Below are positions 33,978 through 46,589 of a DNA stretch of 64,000 nucleotides, in pieces; within the stretch, counting starts at the first letter, position 1, and the number at the start of each line of letters is the position of its first letter. The notes beneath the pieces were generated by a model. It saw only the letters and a program-made list of their open reading frames with translations. It was not told the origin of the DNA and did no database searches. Source of the stretch: Impatiens glandulifera (lineage: Eukaryota > Streptophyta > Magnoliopsida > Ericales > Balsaminaceae); the NCBI RefSeq assembly GCF_907164915.1, contig NC_061862.1, forward strand, positions 136,887,520 through 136,951,519, given 5' to 3'. The translations under genes were made by a program, and so were the position numbers.

Positions 33978-35152
33978 ATGGTACATACACCAAAATAGTA
34001 AAATTTTCATATTTAGGATTATGAAACCACTAAACCCTAGATTATGTTATGGGATGTCTTTATCTCGTTAATATTTAGGAAACCATACTCTCAAAATGTC
34101 GCATTCAATGAAAATCCATCGTATTTAGGAAACGTACATAGTGTTAGGGTTTAGGGTTTAGGGTTTTGTATATTATTTACACGAAACCCAAGTATTTACT
34201 AACAAAGACTTTTTTTTTCATGTGCAGGCAACCGAAAACGGACAACGCATTCGTCCAAAATTTTGGCAAAGACTGGATTTTATGCCCAATTCAATTAACA
34301 AGTGAAGATATAGTACTATCCTTGACATATATCCCTTTTTTTTCATATTGTGTAAGTTTTCATCATGTTTGTCTGAGATAATATTATTGTTCTTACATAA
34401 AACTTGATGGTTCAATACGCTAGCACATGTGGTGCTACAGTGACAATGAGGTGGCGAGACGATGTAACCCACGTCATAGCATCCACGGGTGCTAATGGTG
34501 GATGTGGTCGAACTACCAAAGTATTGAAGGCAATATTGAACGGGAGTTGGGTCCTTACCATTGATTGTGAGACTCTGTTACTCTTAACTCTTAACGCAAT
34601 ATTCATTTTCACATATATGAAACTAAAAATACCAATTGCTTTTGTACAGGGATAAAATCATCAATGAGATCAAAATGTTACGTTGATGAGGAACCGTACG
34701 AGGTGCATCGAGATAATCATGGGAATGTGGGCGGTCTAAGAGCTGGTAGAATGCAGTATTTGAACAATGTAAGTTTTGTCTGATTCCTCCTCCATATCTT
34801 CAATTCTTCGTGATAACTGAAAATGTTTTGTATTTTATTTCAGCTGCCGAAACTGTTCGACAGTTATACCTTTATGTTTACAGGGGAATTCATCCCGGCT
34901 TACAAACACGAGCTGATGGGGTTTATAATTGCTGGAGGAGGTATGACTAAAGAAATGGAGAATCCATTTGTTGAGCCCGAGGACGACAAAACTATAGTTG
35001 TATACGACAAGTCTCGGCACGATGTTAATGAACCGATTTGGGTATTTGAGGCAGTGAATCCTTTGACAGCATATTTGGATGTCTATGGTGTTCCTCACAC
35101 AAGCTTGCTTGAATCCATTGCTGCTTGTGATTTGCAGCCTTTGTTTACATAG
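33978..35152 (+). pseudogene. BRCA1/BARD1-type tandem BRCT gene fragment carried by the MULE-like element
   Basis: A first exon ends exactly at ATG (33,978-33,980) before a GT. A second (34,228 on) gives a short open stretch. About 34,404-34,566, 34,650-34,768 and 34,844-35,152 join in frame: CGATVTMRWRDDVTHVIAS, KVLKAILNGSWVLTIDW (Trp codon split by the intron), DEEPYEVHRDNHG, then PKLFDSYTFMFTGEFIPAYK and LLESIAACDLQPLFT. This matches the C-terminal BRCT pair of plant BRCA1/BARD1, phosphopeptide-binding modules in DNA repair and chromatin. RING and other N-terminal parts are absent, and exon 2 does not join cleanly, so I call it a captured fragment. The last three exons are undamaged, so expression is possible. 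Confidence 0.65.
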
Positions 35153-36000
35153 ACTTGTGTTGGTTGAATTTGTTTACTGAATATTTGTCATTCTTGAATT
35201 TGTTAATGTTATTTGTGATTTGAGATTTCGCTTTTTTGTTCTTAGTATTGTATTTTTTTTAAACAGTAAAATTATCATAAATGAAATCTTTAAACATGAA
35301 ATAATGTATAACTTAAATTAAGTATATATATGTATTAAATACATAGCAATCTATGTAATAAGCGCGCCTTGTGTATTTACAAATCTCAATTAAATGTGAT
35401 AAATTTATACATGTTTTTCAATTGTTAAATAATTTTGTGAAGCAATCTTCGCTTTCTGATCAAGCGCTTGATTGATTAATATTAATTTATAATAATCTTA
35501 TTCATTTAATTATTAAAATCAAAAATTATTTTTATCAAGTCACCTCACCGCCACCTAACACACCTATTTTCATTAAATGCTGCCATGCAGCCATGCTGCC
35601 TAGATTTGTACGATTTTCTATCTCACCTGTCTGGGAAGCAGTCGACATTTTCTTCGCCGGAGTTATACTCCATGGTAGTCGACCTTTCCTTCGCCGGAGT
35701 TTTAGTTCATTATAATCAATCCATTTTCCTAAATTAAAATGGTACGTTTATGTTTTTGAATGTCATCTTCTACTCTACATATCTTCAAAACATTTTTTTT
35801 GTTTTTTGAATACTTGACTTGAAATGTTCTGTTGTTGCTGATTATCAGGCAAGAATATGATAGAAAAATTAAGTAGGTTAATTTTCAACCGGCCACACAT
35901 TATGATTTTTGAATATTTATTCTAAATAATCAAAATGGGAGAAATTGATAGAAAAATTAATTAAGTTAATTTTTGGAACCGGCCAGACGGACTAAACAGT
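35153..36000. other. Downstream of BRCT gene, relic sequence
   Basis: AT-rich 3' region, then a near-repeated TTCGCCGGAGTT (about 35,653 and 35,690) and two copies of GATAGAAAAATTAA followed by a CCGGCCA-containing stretch (35,859 and 35,947). No gene seen. Confidence 0.4.
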
Positions 36001-37734
36001 TGTTAATTTTCATGTGCAGATACAGATCAAAACCGTATGAACCGGTTGGGGTATCAAAACCGGTTGCTGCTATACTTCAAAGAAACCAGTTTCAAGTGAT
36101 CAAAGTTAAAGATCAAAGGAACCGGTTTTTACTTTCTCAAGCGACCGGTCAGCAGAGACAAAAGCTTACATACCAGCGGATCATACCGCACAAGACACAA
36201 AACCGGAAGATTCAAACTTTAAGAGTGACGTACCATGACGAAAGAAACGTGTCTCGAAAGAATAAAAGAAGATCGGATCCGATCGGAAGCATGCGAGGAA
36301 AGCAATGATGCTTTATTGATCTCAAGTTGACAACCTAAGGTGCATGTCCAACACGTGTCCAAATCTGAAAAACCGGCTATGTCATCTTCTGCTCAGAGCT
36401 GCCTGCATGACTGTCAGGTGTTGAAGAAAGTGAAGCGTGCAAGCAACCTTTCTGCACCGGCGTGATAACGATTAACCAATCCAAAGGAGAGAGAAGAAAG
36501 TAACCGTTGGCTCCTTTCAGCTATAAAAGGAAGACGGATCGTCTTCATTAAATGCAAGTGACGGATTACGAAAAACAAATCATCAAAGCATTAATTTAGA
36601 AAGATAAACTGTTACGATCAAAACCGGTGTGTCTAAAACCGGAAGCTTTTTATTGTGTTGTGTTGAGTTATTGTATTACATCAAAGAGTGAGTTTGGTGT
36701 AACCGGAGAGTAGCAAAGTTGGGCTCAACCGGCAGTGTGTGTTGTAACTACAAAAGTTAGTGGAGATCCTTCTCATAACCTGAGAAGAAGGGGTGACGTA
36801 GGAGGGTTTGCTCCGAACATCCATAAACAAATCCTTGTCTCGTGTTCTTTCATGCGCTTTCATCTCTTGCTTACTTAACTTAAACCTCAAACCAATCGTA
36901 CTCCTAAAACCGGTCCACTCATATCCATAAAACCGACTCCTCCTAAAACATCATCTAAAGTCGCATACGTTGCTTCAACCTGAAACAGACATTTCCGCCC
37001 TTGAACCCAGTTCAAGACGCCCTTGGAGGACCGGGTTGTTTCCGGTTTCAGGAAGGGTGGGAGAGAGAAGAAAGTAACCGTTGGCTCCTTTCAGCTATAA
37101 AAGGAAGACGGATCGTCTTCATTAAATGCAAGTGACGGATTACGAAAAACAAATCATCAAAGCATTAATTTAGAGAGATAAACTGTTACGATCAAAACCG
37201 GTGTGTCTAAAACCGGAAGCTTTCTATTGTGTTGTGTTGAGTTATTGTATTACATCAAAGAGTGAGTTTGGTGTAACCGGAGAGTAGCGAAGTTGGGCTC
37301 AACCGGCAGTGTGTGTTGTAACTACAAAAGTTAGTGGAGATCCTTCTCATAACCTGAGAAGAAGGGGTGACGTAGGAGGGTTTGCTCCGAACATCCATAA
37401 ACAAATCCTTGTCTCGTGTTCTTTCTTGCGCTTTCATCTCTTGCTTACTTAACTTAAACCTCAAACCAATCGTACTCCTAAAACCGGTCCACTCATATCC
37501 ATAAAACCGACTCCTCCTAAAACATCATCTAAAGTCGCATACATTGCTTCAACCTGAAACAGACATTTCCGCCCTTGAACCCGGTTCAAGAGTCTGTGAC
37601 AGTTTGTGTAGTGCTGAGAACAGTTATAGTCTCTAACCGGACTATCACCAAAGAGTTGTGTGTGTTGTGTAAGCGGCCACCCTTCCTGAAACTGGAAACA
37701 ACCCGGTCCTCCAAGGGCGTCCCCGATCCTAACA
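36001..37734 (+). mobile_element. SIRE-type copia LTR with internal rearrangement
   Basis: Begins TGTTAATTTTCATG and ends GATCCTAACA, and is rich in ACCGGTT. It shares its 3' half with the LTR at 1-524/7,692-7,896. About 36,478-37,010 is repeated at 37,055-37,590 (both hold GAAGACGGATCGTCTTCATT and GGGGTGACGTAGGAGGGTTT). Between the copies, 37,010-37,055 is an inverted copy of the LTR's own tail (37,676-37,721). Flanking 5-mers (ACAGT, GAATA) do not match, so no target duplication is visible. No gag-pol adjoins it. It sits between the BRCT gene and the FAR1-type gene in the large element. Confidence 0.65.
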
Positions 37735-37829
37735 GAATACACATGAACGAGAATGATATTAATGATTTAAGGTATATTTTTGTCTTTAACTTCTCTAATA
37801 TAATACTTCAAGATGTTTTTGTTCATATT

Positions 37830-38035
37830 TAAGCGAAGAACTCTTCACTTATAGGATTGTTGATAATATCTAGTGAAGCGAAGCACTCTTCACTTATAGG
37901 ATTGCTCTGAACACTAGTGAAGCGAAGGGCTCTTCAATTATAGGATCGTTGTGAATACTATTATAGTGAAGCGCTCTTCGCTTATTTGATTACTGTGAAT
38001 ACTAGTGAAGTGAAGCAAAGCGCTCTTCGCTTATA
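37830..38035. repeat. GCGAAG palindrome cluster upstream of the FAR1-type gene
   Basis: About four tandem units of 45-60 bp, each with GAAGCGAAG(C/G)xCTCTTC followed by ACTTATAGGAT or similar. They place the element's signature palindrome directly before a coding region. Confidence 0.65.
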
Positions 38036-38110
38036 TTTCATTCATTTACAAGCATCTATAAGTTTTGTTGAGATCAATATTTATTTTCTACGTGTTCTAA
38101 AATTTAACAG

Positions 38111-40250
38111 CGAATCTGCTAGTTGTCGTCGTCAATTGAATTTCGATGAAAACGGCCAATCTTTGGAGGACATCGAAGCCAACTTAATTCCACATTTAGG
38201 TCGGGAATTTGAGAGTGAAAAAGAAGGCTACGAATTCTATTTAGCATACGCTAAACTAATAGGATTTGGTATAAGGCGCAGTTCAAAACATGTTGACAAC
38301 GGTGGTAAAATACTGGATAGAGTTTTTTGTTGTAGTGCATAGGGTGAACGGGTAAAAGACAAACGAGATGTCTATGTGAGACGTAGCCGTTCTTTGACGA
38401 GGTTCGGTTGTGAAGCGAAATTGAGGATAAAGAGGGCAGAGAATGGAAATTTCCATGTGATAAATTTTATTAGTGAGCATTGTCATCCTCTTGCAAGTCC
38501 AAATAAAACTAACCTGTATAGATGCCATAGGAATATTTCTGCAGTTGCAGGCTTACATATCGAGATTTCCACTCACGTGGGAATTCATCCAAAGGCATCC
38601 CATGCTCTAATGTCTAAACAAATCGGTGGAAGGAAGAATCTTGGTTTTCTTTCTAAGGATTACAAAAATTACTTGCGAACGAAAAGAACTGGAGACTGTA
38701 ATTTTGGTGATATAGGGGGTTGTATTAGAGTATTTGTAGAAAAAACAATCAAATGATCCAGGTTTTTATAATGCCTTTCAACTTGATGTGGACGATTTGA
38801 TAACGAATATTTTTTTGTGTAAGTCTAACATGCGATCTGATTATTCATACTTCGGAGACGTTGTTAGTTTTGACACGACCTACAAGAAGAATAAGGAAGG
38901 TCGTCTAGTTGCGCTTTTTGTAGGTGTGAATCATCACAAACAATCTATTATTTTTGGTGCAGCTCTATTATACGATGAAACTGCGATGACTTTTGAATGG
39001 TTGTTTGAGTCTTTCACCAAAGCTATGCGTGGGAAAAAACCAAAAACCATTCTTACAGATCAAGACGCGGCCATGGCTAAGGATTTGGCGTCTACATGGC
39101 CCGAAACAAATCATCGTCTATGTATTTGGCACATATTTCAAAATCCAGCTATACATATAAACTCCGTGTTTCATAATTTCAGAGAATTTTCGAAGGATTT
39201 TTCTTCATGTATATATGATTTTGAAGAAGAGATAGAGTTTGTTGAAGCTTGGAATCAAATGTTGACAAACAACAGGCTTGAAAAAAACGACTGGTTGAAA
39301 CGTATGTTTTGCATTAGGCGAAAGTGGGCATTAGTGTATGGACGACATATGTTTTGTGTTGATATGACGACAACACAAAGAAGTGAGAGCATGAACAGTG
39401 TGTGGAAAAGGTATTGCTCCTACAAACACAAGTTTTTAGAATTTTTCAAACACTTTGAAAGACTAATCGATGAAAAAAGATATGATGTGTTGAAGGCTGA
39501 TTTCAAATCAATTACCAACCAACCAAGTTTGAACTATCCAGTTTTGATCTTAAAGGATGCATGCAAAGTTTACACTCGGGAGGTATTTAAGTGCTTTGAA
39601 CAACAATTGTTTATGTCGCATGATTATGGTGTAGAAATGTTAGAGGATGTCGACACACACATAAAATATAAGGTAACCCCCACACTAGGAGATACTCTCA
39701 TACAATTACATTTCATAAGAATGATGATAAGAATATCGAGTGTAGCTACTGTAAATTTGAATTTGGCGGGATTTTTTGTGCTCACATCCCAAAGATTTTC
39801 ACGACGATTGACGTGTTAAAGATTCCTCTTGCGTTGATATTAAAGAGGTGGACAAGAACAGCAAAAGATGGATTATTTGGAACTGATTCAACGTGGACAA
39901 TAGTAATGTTGATCCGAGTGAGCTTCATAACATAAGATACACAGATTTGTGTGGCTTGTCCATGCATTTATTTATAAAGGCAGCCGAAAGAGATGACACA
40001 TATAGGCATGTCAAAGAAATTATGCTTAGCCAGTGTAAGTTTGTTGATAAAAAATTACAAGAGAGTATAAATATGCAAACCCCATCAGTTGTATCATGTT
40101 CTGCCGAGGGTGCCCATGTTCAAGAGAAATGAATCAAAACTAAAAACCAACAAAGTCTGGTAAGAGAAGGACAGGTGGACTAGAGAAGAACTCAAGAAAA
40201 AGAAAATCAATAAGAATAACAAGCGAATCACAGAATTCGGTATGAATTTG
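38111..40250 (+). pseudogene. FAR1-type MULE transposase, frameshifted
   Basis: Begins after an acceptor TTTAACAG. Order: FAR1 DNA-binding domain (GREFESEKEGYEFYLAYAK to EHCHPL, about 38,190-38,490), MULE transposase core with FDTTYKKNKEGR (first Asp), TILTDQDAAM (second Asp), CIWHI and QRSESMNSVWK (Glu), then a SWIM zinc finger (ECSYCKFEF...CAH, about 39,735-39,790) and a basic tail. FAR1/FHY3 factors are domesticated from this group. Damage: TAG at 38,340, frameshifts near 38,745 and 39,715, and a later frame change near 39,890. The catalytic Asp/Asp/Glu residues survive in separate frames. It is the only transposase between the long inverted repeats and probably the element's original enzyme. 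Confidence 0.75.
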
Positions 40251-40529
40251 CTGACTTAACTTCTTTACTAATAATTGGGTTATTACTCTTCATTTATTAA
40301 CATACTTTTAAATTGATATACCGTTCCAACCATCAAATGCAATGCCAACGATAACTCCTCAGTTCTCAACTCCTCAACAATGAGACGAAAGTTTCAGCAA
40401 CGACGCCGATACTCCGTTCACTGTTCTTTTGTCATCTCAACTATCTAATTCCAGTTTCATGTGAAATCTGATATGTATTTGTATGTATATTTGATTTGAA
40501 ACCATGAAGAAGGTAGAATGTATGGGGTC

Positions 40530-41030
40530 GGGGTTTTACATGAACGTCAGGTTTAAAATAACATGAACCGAACAATTCTTCGCTCGCTCTAATTCGACTC
40601 CCATTAAATAAAAATGTTAATACAAAATTGTAAAAATAAATACATTTATTTTAAGCGAAGAAATCTTCGGTCCAATTCGACTCCTCTTGAATAAAAATTT
40701 CATAAAACATTTTAAAATAAAAACAAGAATTTGAAGCGAAGAATTCTTCTCTTTATGTTTCTTTCAATATATTTATTTAATACATAAATAAACAAGTATT
40801 ATATTTCTGTAAATTTTGGTATTTACATGTTAGAGTAAATGTAATTACATGTCAGGTAACCCGTCTTTTCATGGGTGGGATGGGGGTTTTACATTAACAT
40901 GAGGTTTAAAATAATATTAAGCGATTAATTTTTCGCTCCAATTCGACTCCTCTTAAATAAAAATTTTCATATAAATTTTTAAAATAAAAATAAGTAATTG
41001 AGCGAAGAATTCTTCGCTCCAATTCGACTT
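40530..41030. repeat. Internal TIR-like segment after the FAR1-type gene
   Basis: GGGGTTTTACATGAACGTCAGG (about 40,532) and ATGGGTGGGATGGGGGTTTTAC (about 40,868) with GCGAAGAAxTCTTCG palindromes (40,655, 40,736, 41,000) resemble the right terminal repeat in the same orientation. It could mark the old right end of a smaller MULE (32.5-41.0 kb) that was later extended. Confidence 0.55.
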
Positions 41031-41331
41031 CTTGTAAATATCACCTGAAAACATTTTAACATGAATGTCACAGTATTGAAAACAATTTAATTTTCAAAAA
41101 TAAAATTTCATTAAAAACAATCTGTATATACATCTTCATTACTGTAAAAATGTCAAGTAAAATTATTTGAAAATTTTAATTACACAACATCTTCATTATT
41201 GTAAAAATGTCAAGTAAAATTATTTGAAAATTTTAATAACACAATATGTATGCATCTTCATTATTGTACAAATGTCAAGTAAAATTATTTTAAAATTTTA
41301 ATTACACAATAGATTGTATACATTTCCAAAT

Positions 41332-44300
41332 TCATCCATTAATCCATTTATTGCAGGAATCGCACACCTTGTTCCTGACTCTGTTGAGCTCCGAGCCAAT
41401 GATACGCCAATAATATATTATCCTCAAGGTCTTTATTTGTGCGCGCATATTTCTTTTAACTGCGAAGCCACTTTTCCAACCCTTCATCTCACTTTCATAC
41501 GTCTCCATGTGTCTCATGCAAAAAATGCCGCAGTTAGTGTAATTCCTGGAATCCTGCCATGACAATTTCAAACATTTCTTTTCCAAATTGCCATACTTTA
41601 TAGTAAGAACGGGGTCTACGTCGTTCATATACTGTTGAATGTAGTCATCCTGGTACATAATGAACAACATGATGTAATGTAATTTAGTGCTAAAGATAAC
41701 TCAATCATTGAACTAGTTGAAAATAAAATTTTAGTGTCATACCAAGATTTTGACATTCTTATATCTTCTATCGAAGGGCGATTGTATATGTGACTCCCTG
41801 TTGTCAATTACTTGAATTTCCCTTTGTATGAAGTTATAGAAAACCAAGTAGAAATGGGAGTCATCAATGATTGGGAAAAACATCTGTGAATAGAGTTAAA
41901 ACAAATAAGATTGCATAGAGGTGTACATGCTATTATATGATATCACAACGAGAGATGTACTTACGAGGTCCACATGCAAGAGGTCCCTTTTCAAAATGTT
42001 GAAAACCCGACCTTCACGATAGAACCACTCATCGAATTGTTGTTTCGAAGAAATCCCATTTGCACGAAAAATCTGTTTACAACATAGTCTTTATTATAAC
42101 ACGAATAACATAATTGATAAACAATAGTGTTAGTACAACTTACGGTGAGCGCGGTTGTGTAGAAAATCTTATTGTAACGACGTTTTACATTTCTCCTACA
42201 AATGTCGTTCAACATATACGACCAAATATCAATAATCATATTGTCTACCCAGGTTTGATTATCCATTATAAGCATGTCCCTGCGCGTCACGTGTAGACTT
42301 AGTCTATCACCTAAAAATAACATTTCACTACATAAAACCAGAAAAACATGTTTCAGAATGAGGTACAAAGTATATTTTTTAAGAATAAGTAAGAATGTCG
42401 AGGAAACATTACCTTTTTTCAAGTCCTGTAGCAAATATAAAACCCACAAATATCTTCTGAATGTTTGATATTTCTTTGACATCCTTAAATATTTTATTAT
42501 AATATGGGGTATTCAATACTGAGGGCAATTCCAATCCTCCAAGCCATTCCTTCAATTTCATTTGTGGACGAGACGAGGCAGGTTGAAGTGGCGGTGGTAG
42601 ACTAGAGATGCATTCTTCTTCAATTTTTACTATCGACAATGAAAGGGAGTTGTTATTGGTTTTGGTGTTGATGACCTCGGTTAACCAATCGGTTTTCAAA
42701 TTTCGGGGGACTTTTTTACAAATATTTAAGACCTTTGATGGTCCAACTTCTTCTTTTTGTTGAATAATTTGGGTAGGAGGCAAGTCTTGGATTTCAGAGA
42801 TAATGGTGTTCTTGTATTCTTGTTTTGCGGTAGTAAAGGTGTTATGGTTGGCTGTTGTTGTTGGAGTAATGGTGTTGCCTTGGGTTTTGGGAGGAATGGT
42901 GTTGGCATTGGCTTGGGTTGTTGGAGTGCTGGTTTTGGTGTTGGTTTCTGTTTTGGGAGGAATGATTTTGGTGTTGGCTTGGGTGTTGGGAGTAAGTGTT
43001 TTGGCGTTGGCTTGGGCTGTTGGAGTGGTGGTGGTTTTAGTGTTGGCGTGGGTGTTGGGAGTAAGTGTTTTGGCGTTGGCTTGGGCTGTTGGAGTGGTGG
43101 TGGTTTTGGTGTTGGCTTGGGTGTTGGGAGTAAGTGTTTTGGCGTTGGCTTGGGCTATTGGAGTGGTGGTGATTTTGGTGTTGGCTTGGGTGTTGGAAGT
43201 AAATGTTTTGGCGTTGGCTTGGGCTGTTGGAATGGTGGTGGTTTTCGTGTTGGCTGGGGCTGTTGGAGTGGTGGCGGTTTTCCTTTGTAAGCCTTCCCTC
43301 ATGATTGAATGGGAGTTTAGTACTGTGGAAATGGATCAAAGGCAGATTGTACAAGTTCAATTGCGTTAATCATGTGCATCTCATTTAGATATTTAGCCCC
43401 TTGTGCTAATTCTTCTGCAGTGGCCGAAACCATCCTCAAACATGATGCAAGATTTTGTAGAATCGGTGGCTGCTCAGTAAGATTGGATGCAATTTCATCC
43501 CTAGCTTGTAGTAGTGGTGGCTCCACATTTTGTTGAATCGGTTGTTGCTCATCCGGAATGGATATGCGAGCAACTACTCTACCATATCCAAACCCCCCCT
43601 GGGCAGCCTCATTATCAACCCTGTCGTACATCTTCTTCTCGTCCCAGCATCCCAAAATAGGGAAATTCCTTGAAATCTGACTGTTTACCTTGAACTCAAC
43701 GACCCGGTCCAAGTAGCACAACTGATACATTAGCATAAACAAATATATATTACGTTAAACTAAAGGAAAAATTATGAAGTTAGAATCTACAACAAATAAA
43801 TTTCTACACTCACCAAAAGAAACGTTAGTAGTCCATGGAAATATGATGTCTTTTTTTCATTCCACTTATAAACACTGTCAACTAGTCCGTCTAACGTCTA
43901 AAGTAAACTTGCACCAGTTGTAGTCTTTAATTTTAGATACATCCTATAGGGATTTCAGTATTTGAATCTGTATATAAAAAAGGAGTGTCTCAAATCATTT
44001 AACATGACAGTGAAATTCGAAATGAAATTACAGAATTACTTCTAGGTAGTTTGGGTATACCTGCACTGTGGATTTTGGGATGTCCACAAAAAACTGGATA
44101 CAACAAACACAACGAAGTTCCTCTTGAAGTTACTGTCTCCAGCTGTATTCTGTAGAATTTTGTCCGGAATTTTGTTGGTCGAAGGACCTCCACTGTTCTC
44201 GAATCCCCATCTCCTTCTCCACGCCGTGAGATTGTCCTTGTACTCCTTGTCGTCCGTGCGAATTCCTAAACACTATGCCACTTTTAATTCCCCTCTAGGG

Positions 44301-44941
44301 ATGTTCAATACACATTGAACATCCTCTTCATCAATCTGCATCTCCTCTCCACTATATAGGACGATGCTCCTCCTTCTGGGATTGAAAAGACTCACAATGC
44401 ACCGTGAGAATTTAAGTGGGCATTTTGATATGCCTAGTGAAAGAAGTGAACCAAATCCTATGTCCTTCACAGCATCCTTCTGTTCTTCGGATATCCTGTT
44501 AACCAGGTAATGAAGGCCCGATGGAGAGGTTATGCTCTTAAAATCAACATCAGGGTCACGAGTCTTTCTTCTTTTCTTCTTAACCTGGTTCTTAATAAGT
44601 GCTTCATTAGCAGCTATGGCTAGTATATCTAATGGTGTCGAGGGCGTACCTGATGCCTCAGGTTTTCTTTTCTTTTGTTTAACCCTACATTAACATGTGT
44701 GGAATACGTTTATACAAAAAAATCGATGAACTACATAATCAGAAATGTAGCAAATATATATATTTTCTAACATTAGCGTAATTACCTTAGTGTTTTAACT
44801 TCCGTCGTCGATTCAGTATATGGAACTATTTGCTTATCGGAATCCTGATTCTAAAATGATAGAGTCACATTTAGATTCAAACGAATACAAATAAGCAAAC
44901 GAAAAAGACCAACGCATGAAACCCTCAACATCTCTTACCAT
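41332..44941 (-). CDS. Ulp1-type (C48) cysteine protease of the MULE-like element, copy 1
   Basis: Start ATG at 44,941 with a splice donor directly after it. Exons include about 44,850-44,785, 44,690-44,060, 43,742-43,317, 43,302-42,409, 42,309-42,140, 41,880-41,740 and 41,670-41,332. N-terminal part: basic KKKRRK, then [19 protein letters not shown] and [15 protein letters not shown], a domain common in plant Ulp1-carrying transposon proteins. Middle: a 23-residue Thr/Asn/Ala repeat. C-terminal protease: [16 protein letters not shown], catalytic His in [11 protein letters not shown], Asp in QVIDNR, Gln in WQD, Cys in [13 protein letters not shown]. Ulp1 enzymes cleave SUMO; substrates of transposon-borne forms are unknown. 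One TAG (about 44,273) interrupts the N-terminal region, so it is nearly intact rather than intact. Confidence 0.65.
42950..43262 (-). repeat. 69-bp coding minisatellite in Ulp1 copy 1
   Basis: About five units encode the 23-residue period [20 protein letters not shown] plus TTT with minor changes. All frames stay open through it, which generates long spurious ORFs on the plus strand. It lies in the linker between the N-terminal domain and the protease. Confidence 0.8.
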
Positions 44942-45164
44942 TTTCGCAGCAGTAGAAGATACTAACCGGAAGAGAAATGGATTCGGAGGCGAACGAACGG
45001 AGACAACATCGCTAGGTGAAAGAGCAGAGTAACCTGGGGGTATAACGGCCGGAGTCGAGGCTTGAGATATTCTATTTTCTAAATACGTGCTCAGCGTGAA
45101 TGTATTTTCATGAGGCCGTTTCGGTTTTTACAAACATGAATATGTGGTTTTTCATGAACTTCAT

Positions 45165-45420
45165 ATAATGCGAAGCATTCTTCTCTCAGGAAATGTTTTA
45201 TATAATTCAACATTATGAAAATAAAAGATACTCGAATAGGCGAAGAAAGCTTCGCGTTTAACGCCGGATTGTGCGAATCATTCTTCGCTCCGGAAATCTA
45301 ACATATAATTCAGCATTATGAAAAAAAAGATACTCGAATAGGCGAAGAACTATTCGCGTTTAAAGCCGGAAGGAGCGAAGAAATCTTCGCTCTGGAAATC
45401 TAACATATATAATACAATCC
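45165..45420. repeat. GCGAAG palindrome cluster upstream of Ulp1 copy 1
   Basis: GGCGAAGAAAGCTTCGCGTT, GGAGCGAAGAAATCTTCGCT and relatives, in two tandem units of about 110 bp (each with TCTAACATATA and AAAAGATACTCGAATAGG). They lie about 230 bases beyond the gene's start codon, in promoter position. Confidence 0.65.
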
Positions 45421-46550
45421 GAATGATTGACATTTGATTGGATGGTAGCATTTGAAATGACTTGCCGTATACGGGTTACACAGACTAAGACCATGAAATA
45501 CAAGGCAGGTGAATTGACATGACAAAAATGTTTTGGCGCTTTAATTGAATTTTTTTAATTTAATATAATTTAAATCTTATTTATATTTAATATAATTTTC
45601 TTTATATATAAATAATATTATATTTAATATAATTTTAAACTTATTTATTAAATATAATTTTATCTATATAGAAATAATTTAATATTTAATATAATGTTAA
45701 TTAATAAAATGAATTATTTAATTTATGATTAGAAAATTGAGCGTGTTTTGGGAAAAATTTTGGGTTTTATACAAAAACACATAAAGATCAAACAACACCT
45801 AATGCTATTGTTATTACTTTTTCATTAATAAAATATAAATTATGAATGATGTGTCAAATGGACTGTAGACTTGTCCGATTTGATATTTGATCACGAAAAA
45901 TTTACTTTTTCTAAATGCATAGATATTCAATTTTTTAAAAAAAACTTTTCTATTTGCTATAAAGGGATTACATAAATAATCTTGGTCCACATGAAATTCG
46001 TGAGCATGACCATTGTTGTGAGTGTGTGTTTGTTTAAGATATTTTGTTGGGATCTATCCTTTGGGAGATTCTATGTGGTGGAAAACGTCTTCAATGAAGA
46101 TGAAATGGTGGAAAACATCTTCAGTTACTACAAATTCTTCATACCTCAAGTAGAAACTACCGATCAAATGAAGATCATATGTGTCCACTGCTGGTGGGAA
46201 GAGCCAACTGTAGGAGATTCCCTGGGATGGAAAACATCTCAAGAGATATCTCAACATGTGTGATACCACAGTTATGCGTGAGAGATCCGCTGTGGTCGCT
46301 TCAATGGAGATGCATTGAAGCTGGAGATGCAGATGAATATTGTTATAATGTGGAAAAGTTTATGAAACGTAGAAATGTTTATGAAACGTCGTAATGAAAT
46401 TTAGTTCATCGAATTATAAAAAATAATTGTTATATATATGTTAATTCTGATTTCATTATGTCAATTATAAAATAACGAATGAATAAATAAGAAAGAATAT
46501 ATAATATGTTATATGTTTATTTACAATTCTGGCTAAGTATACGTTTCCCA
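45421..46550. other. Region without assignable gene
   Basis: AT-rich. Short ORFs at 45,982-46,400 share an internal repeat (GATGAAATGGTGGAAAACAT type, about 46,050 and 46,100) but match nothing I recognise. Confidence 0.4.
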
Positions 46551-46589
46551 TAATTGCAATCATTGCCATAATTGTAAGTTGAAGGGACA

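Noticed and set aside
34143..34165. Telomere-like repeat (TTTAGGG three times)
   Set aside because: Only three units inside an intron; short telo-box motifs are common in plant introns and promoters. No interstitial telomere is claimed.
42757..43369. Plus-strand Gly/Val-rich ORFs of 177 and 188 codons
   Set aside because: They are the complement of the Thr/Asn coding minisatellite of Ulp1 copy 1, open in all frames because of its composition.
45982..46400. Two short plus-strand ORFs and a minus-strand ORF
   Set aside because: No motif recognised, frames conflict, and an internal repeat explains part of the open length.
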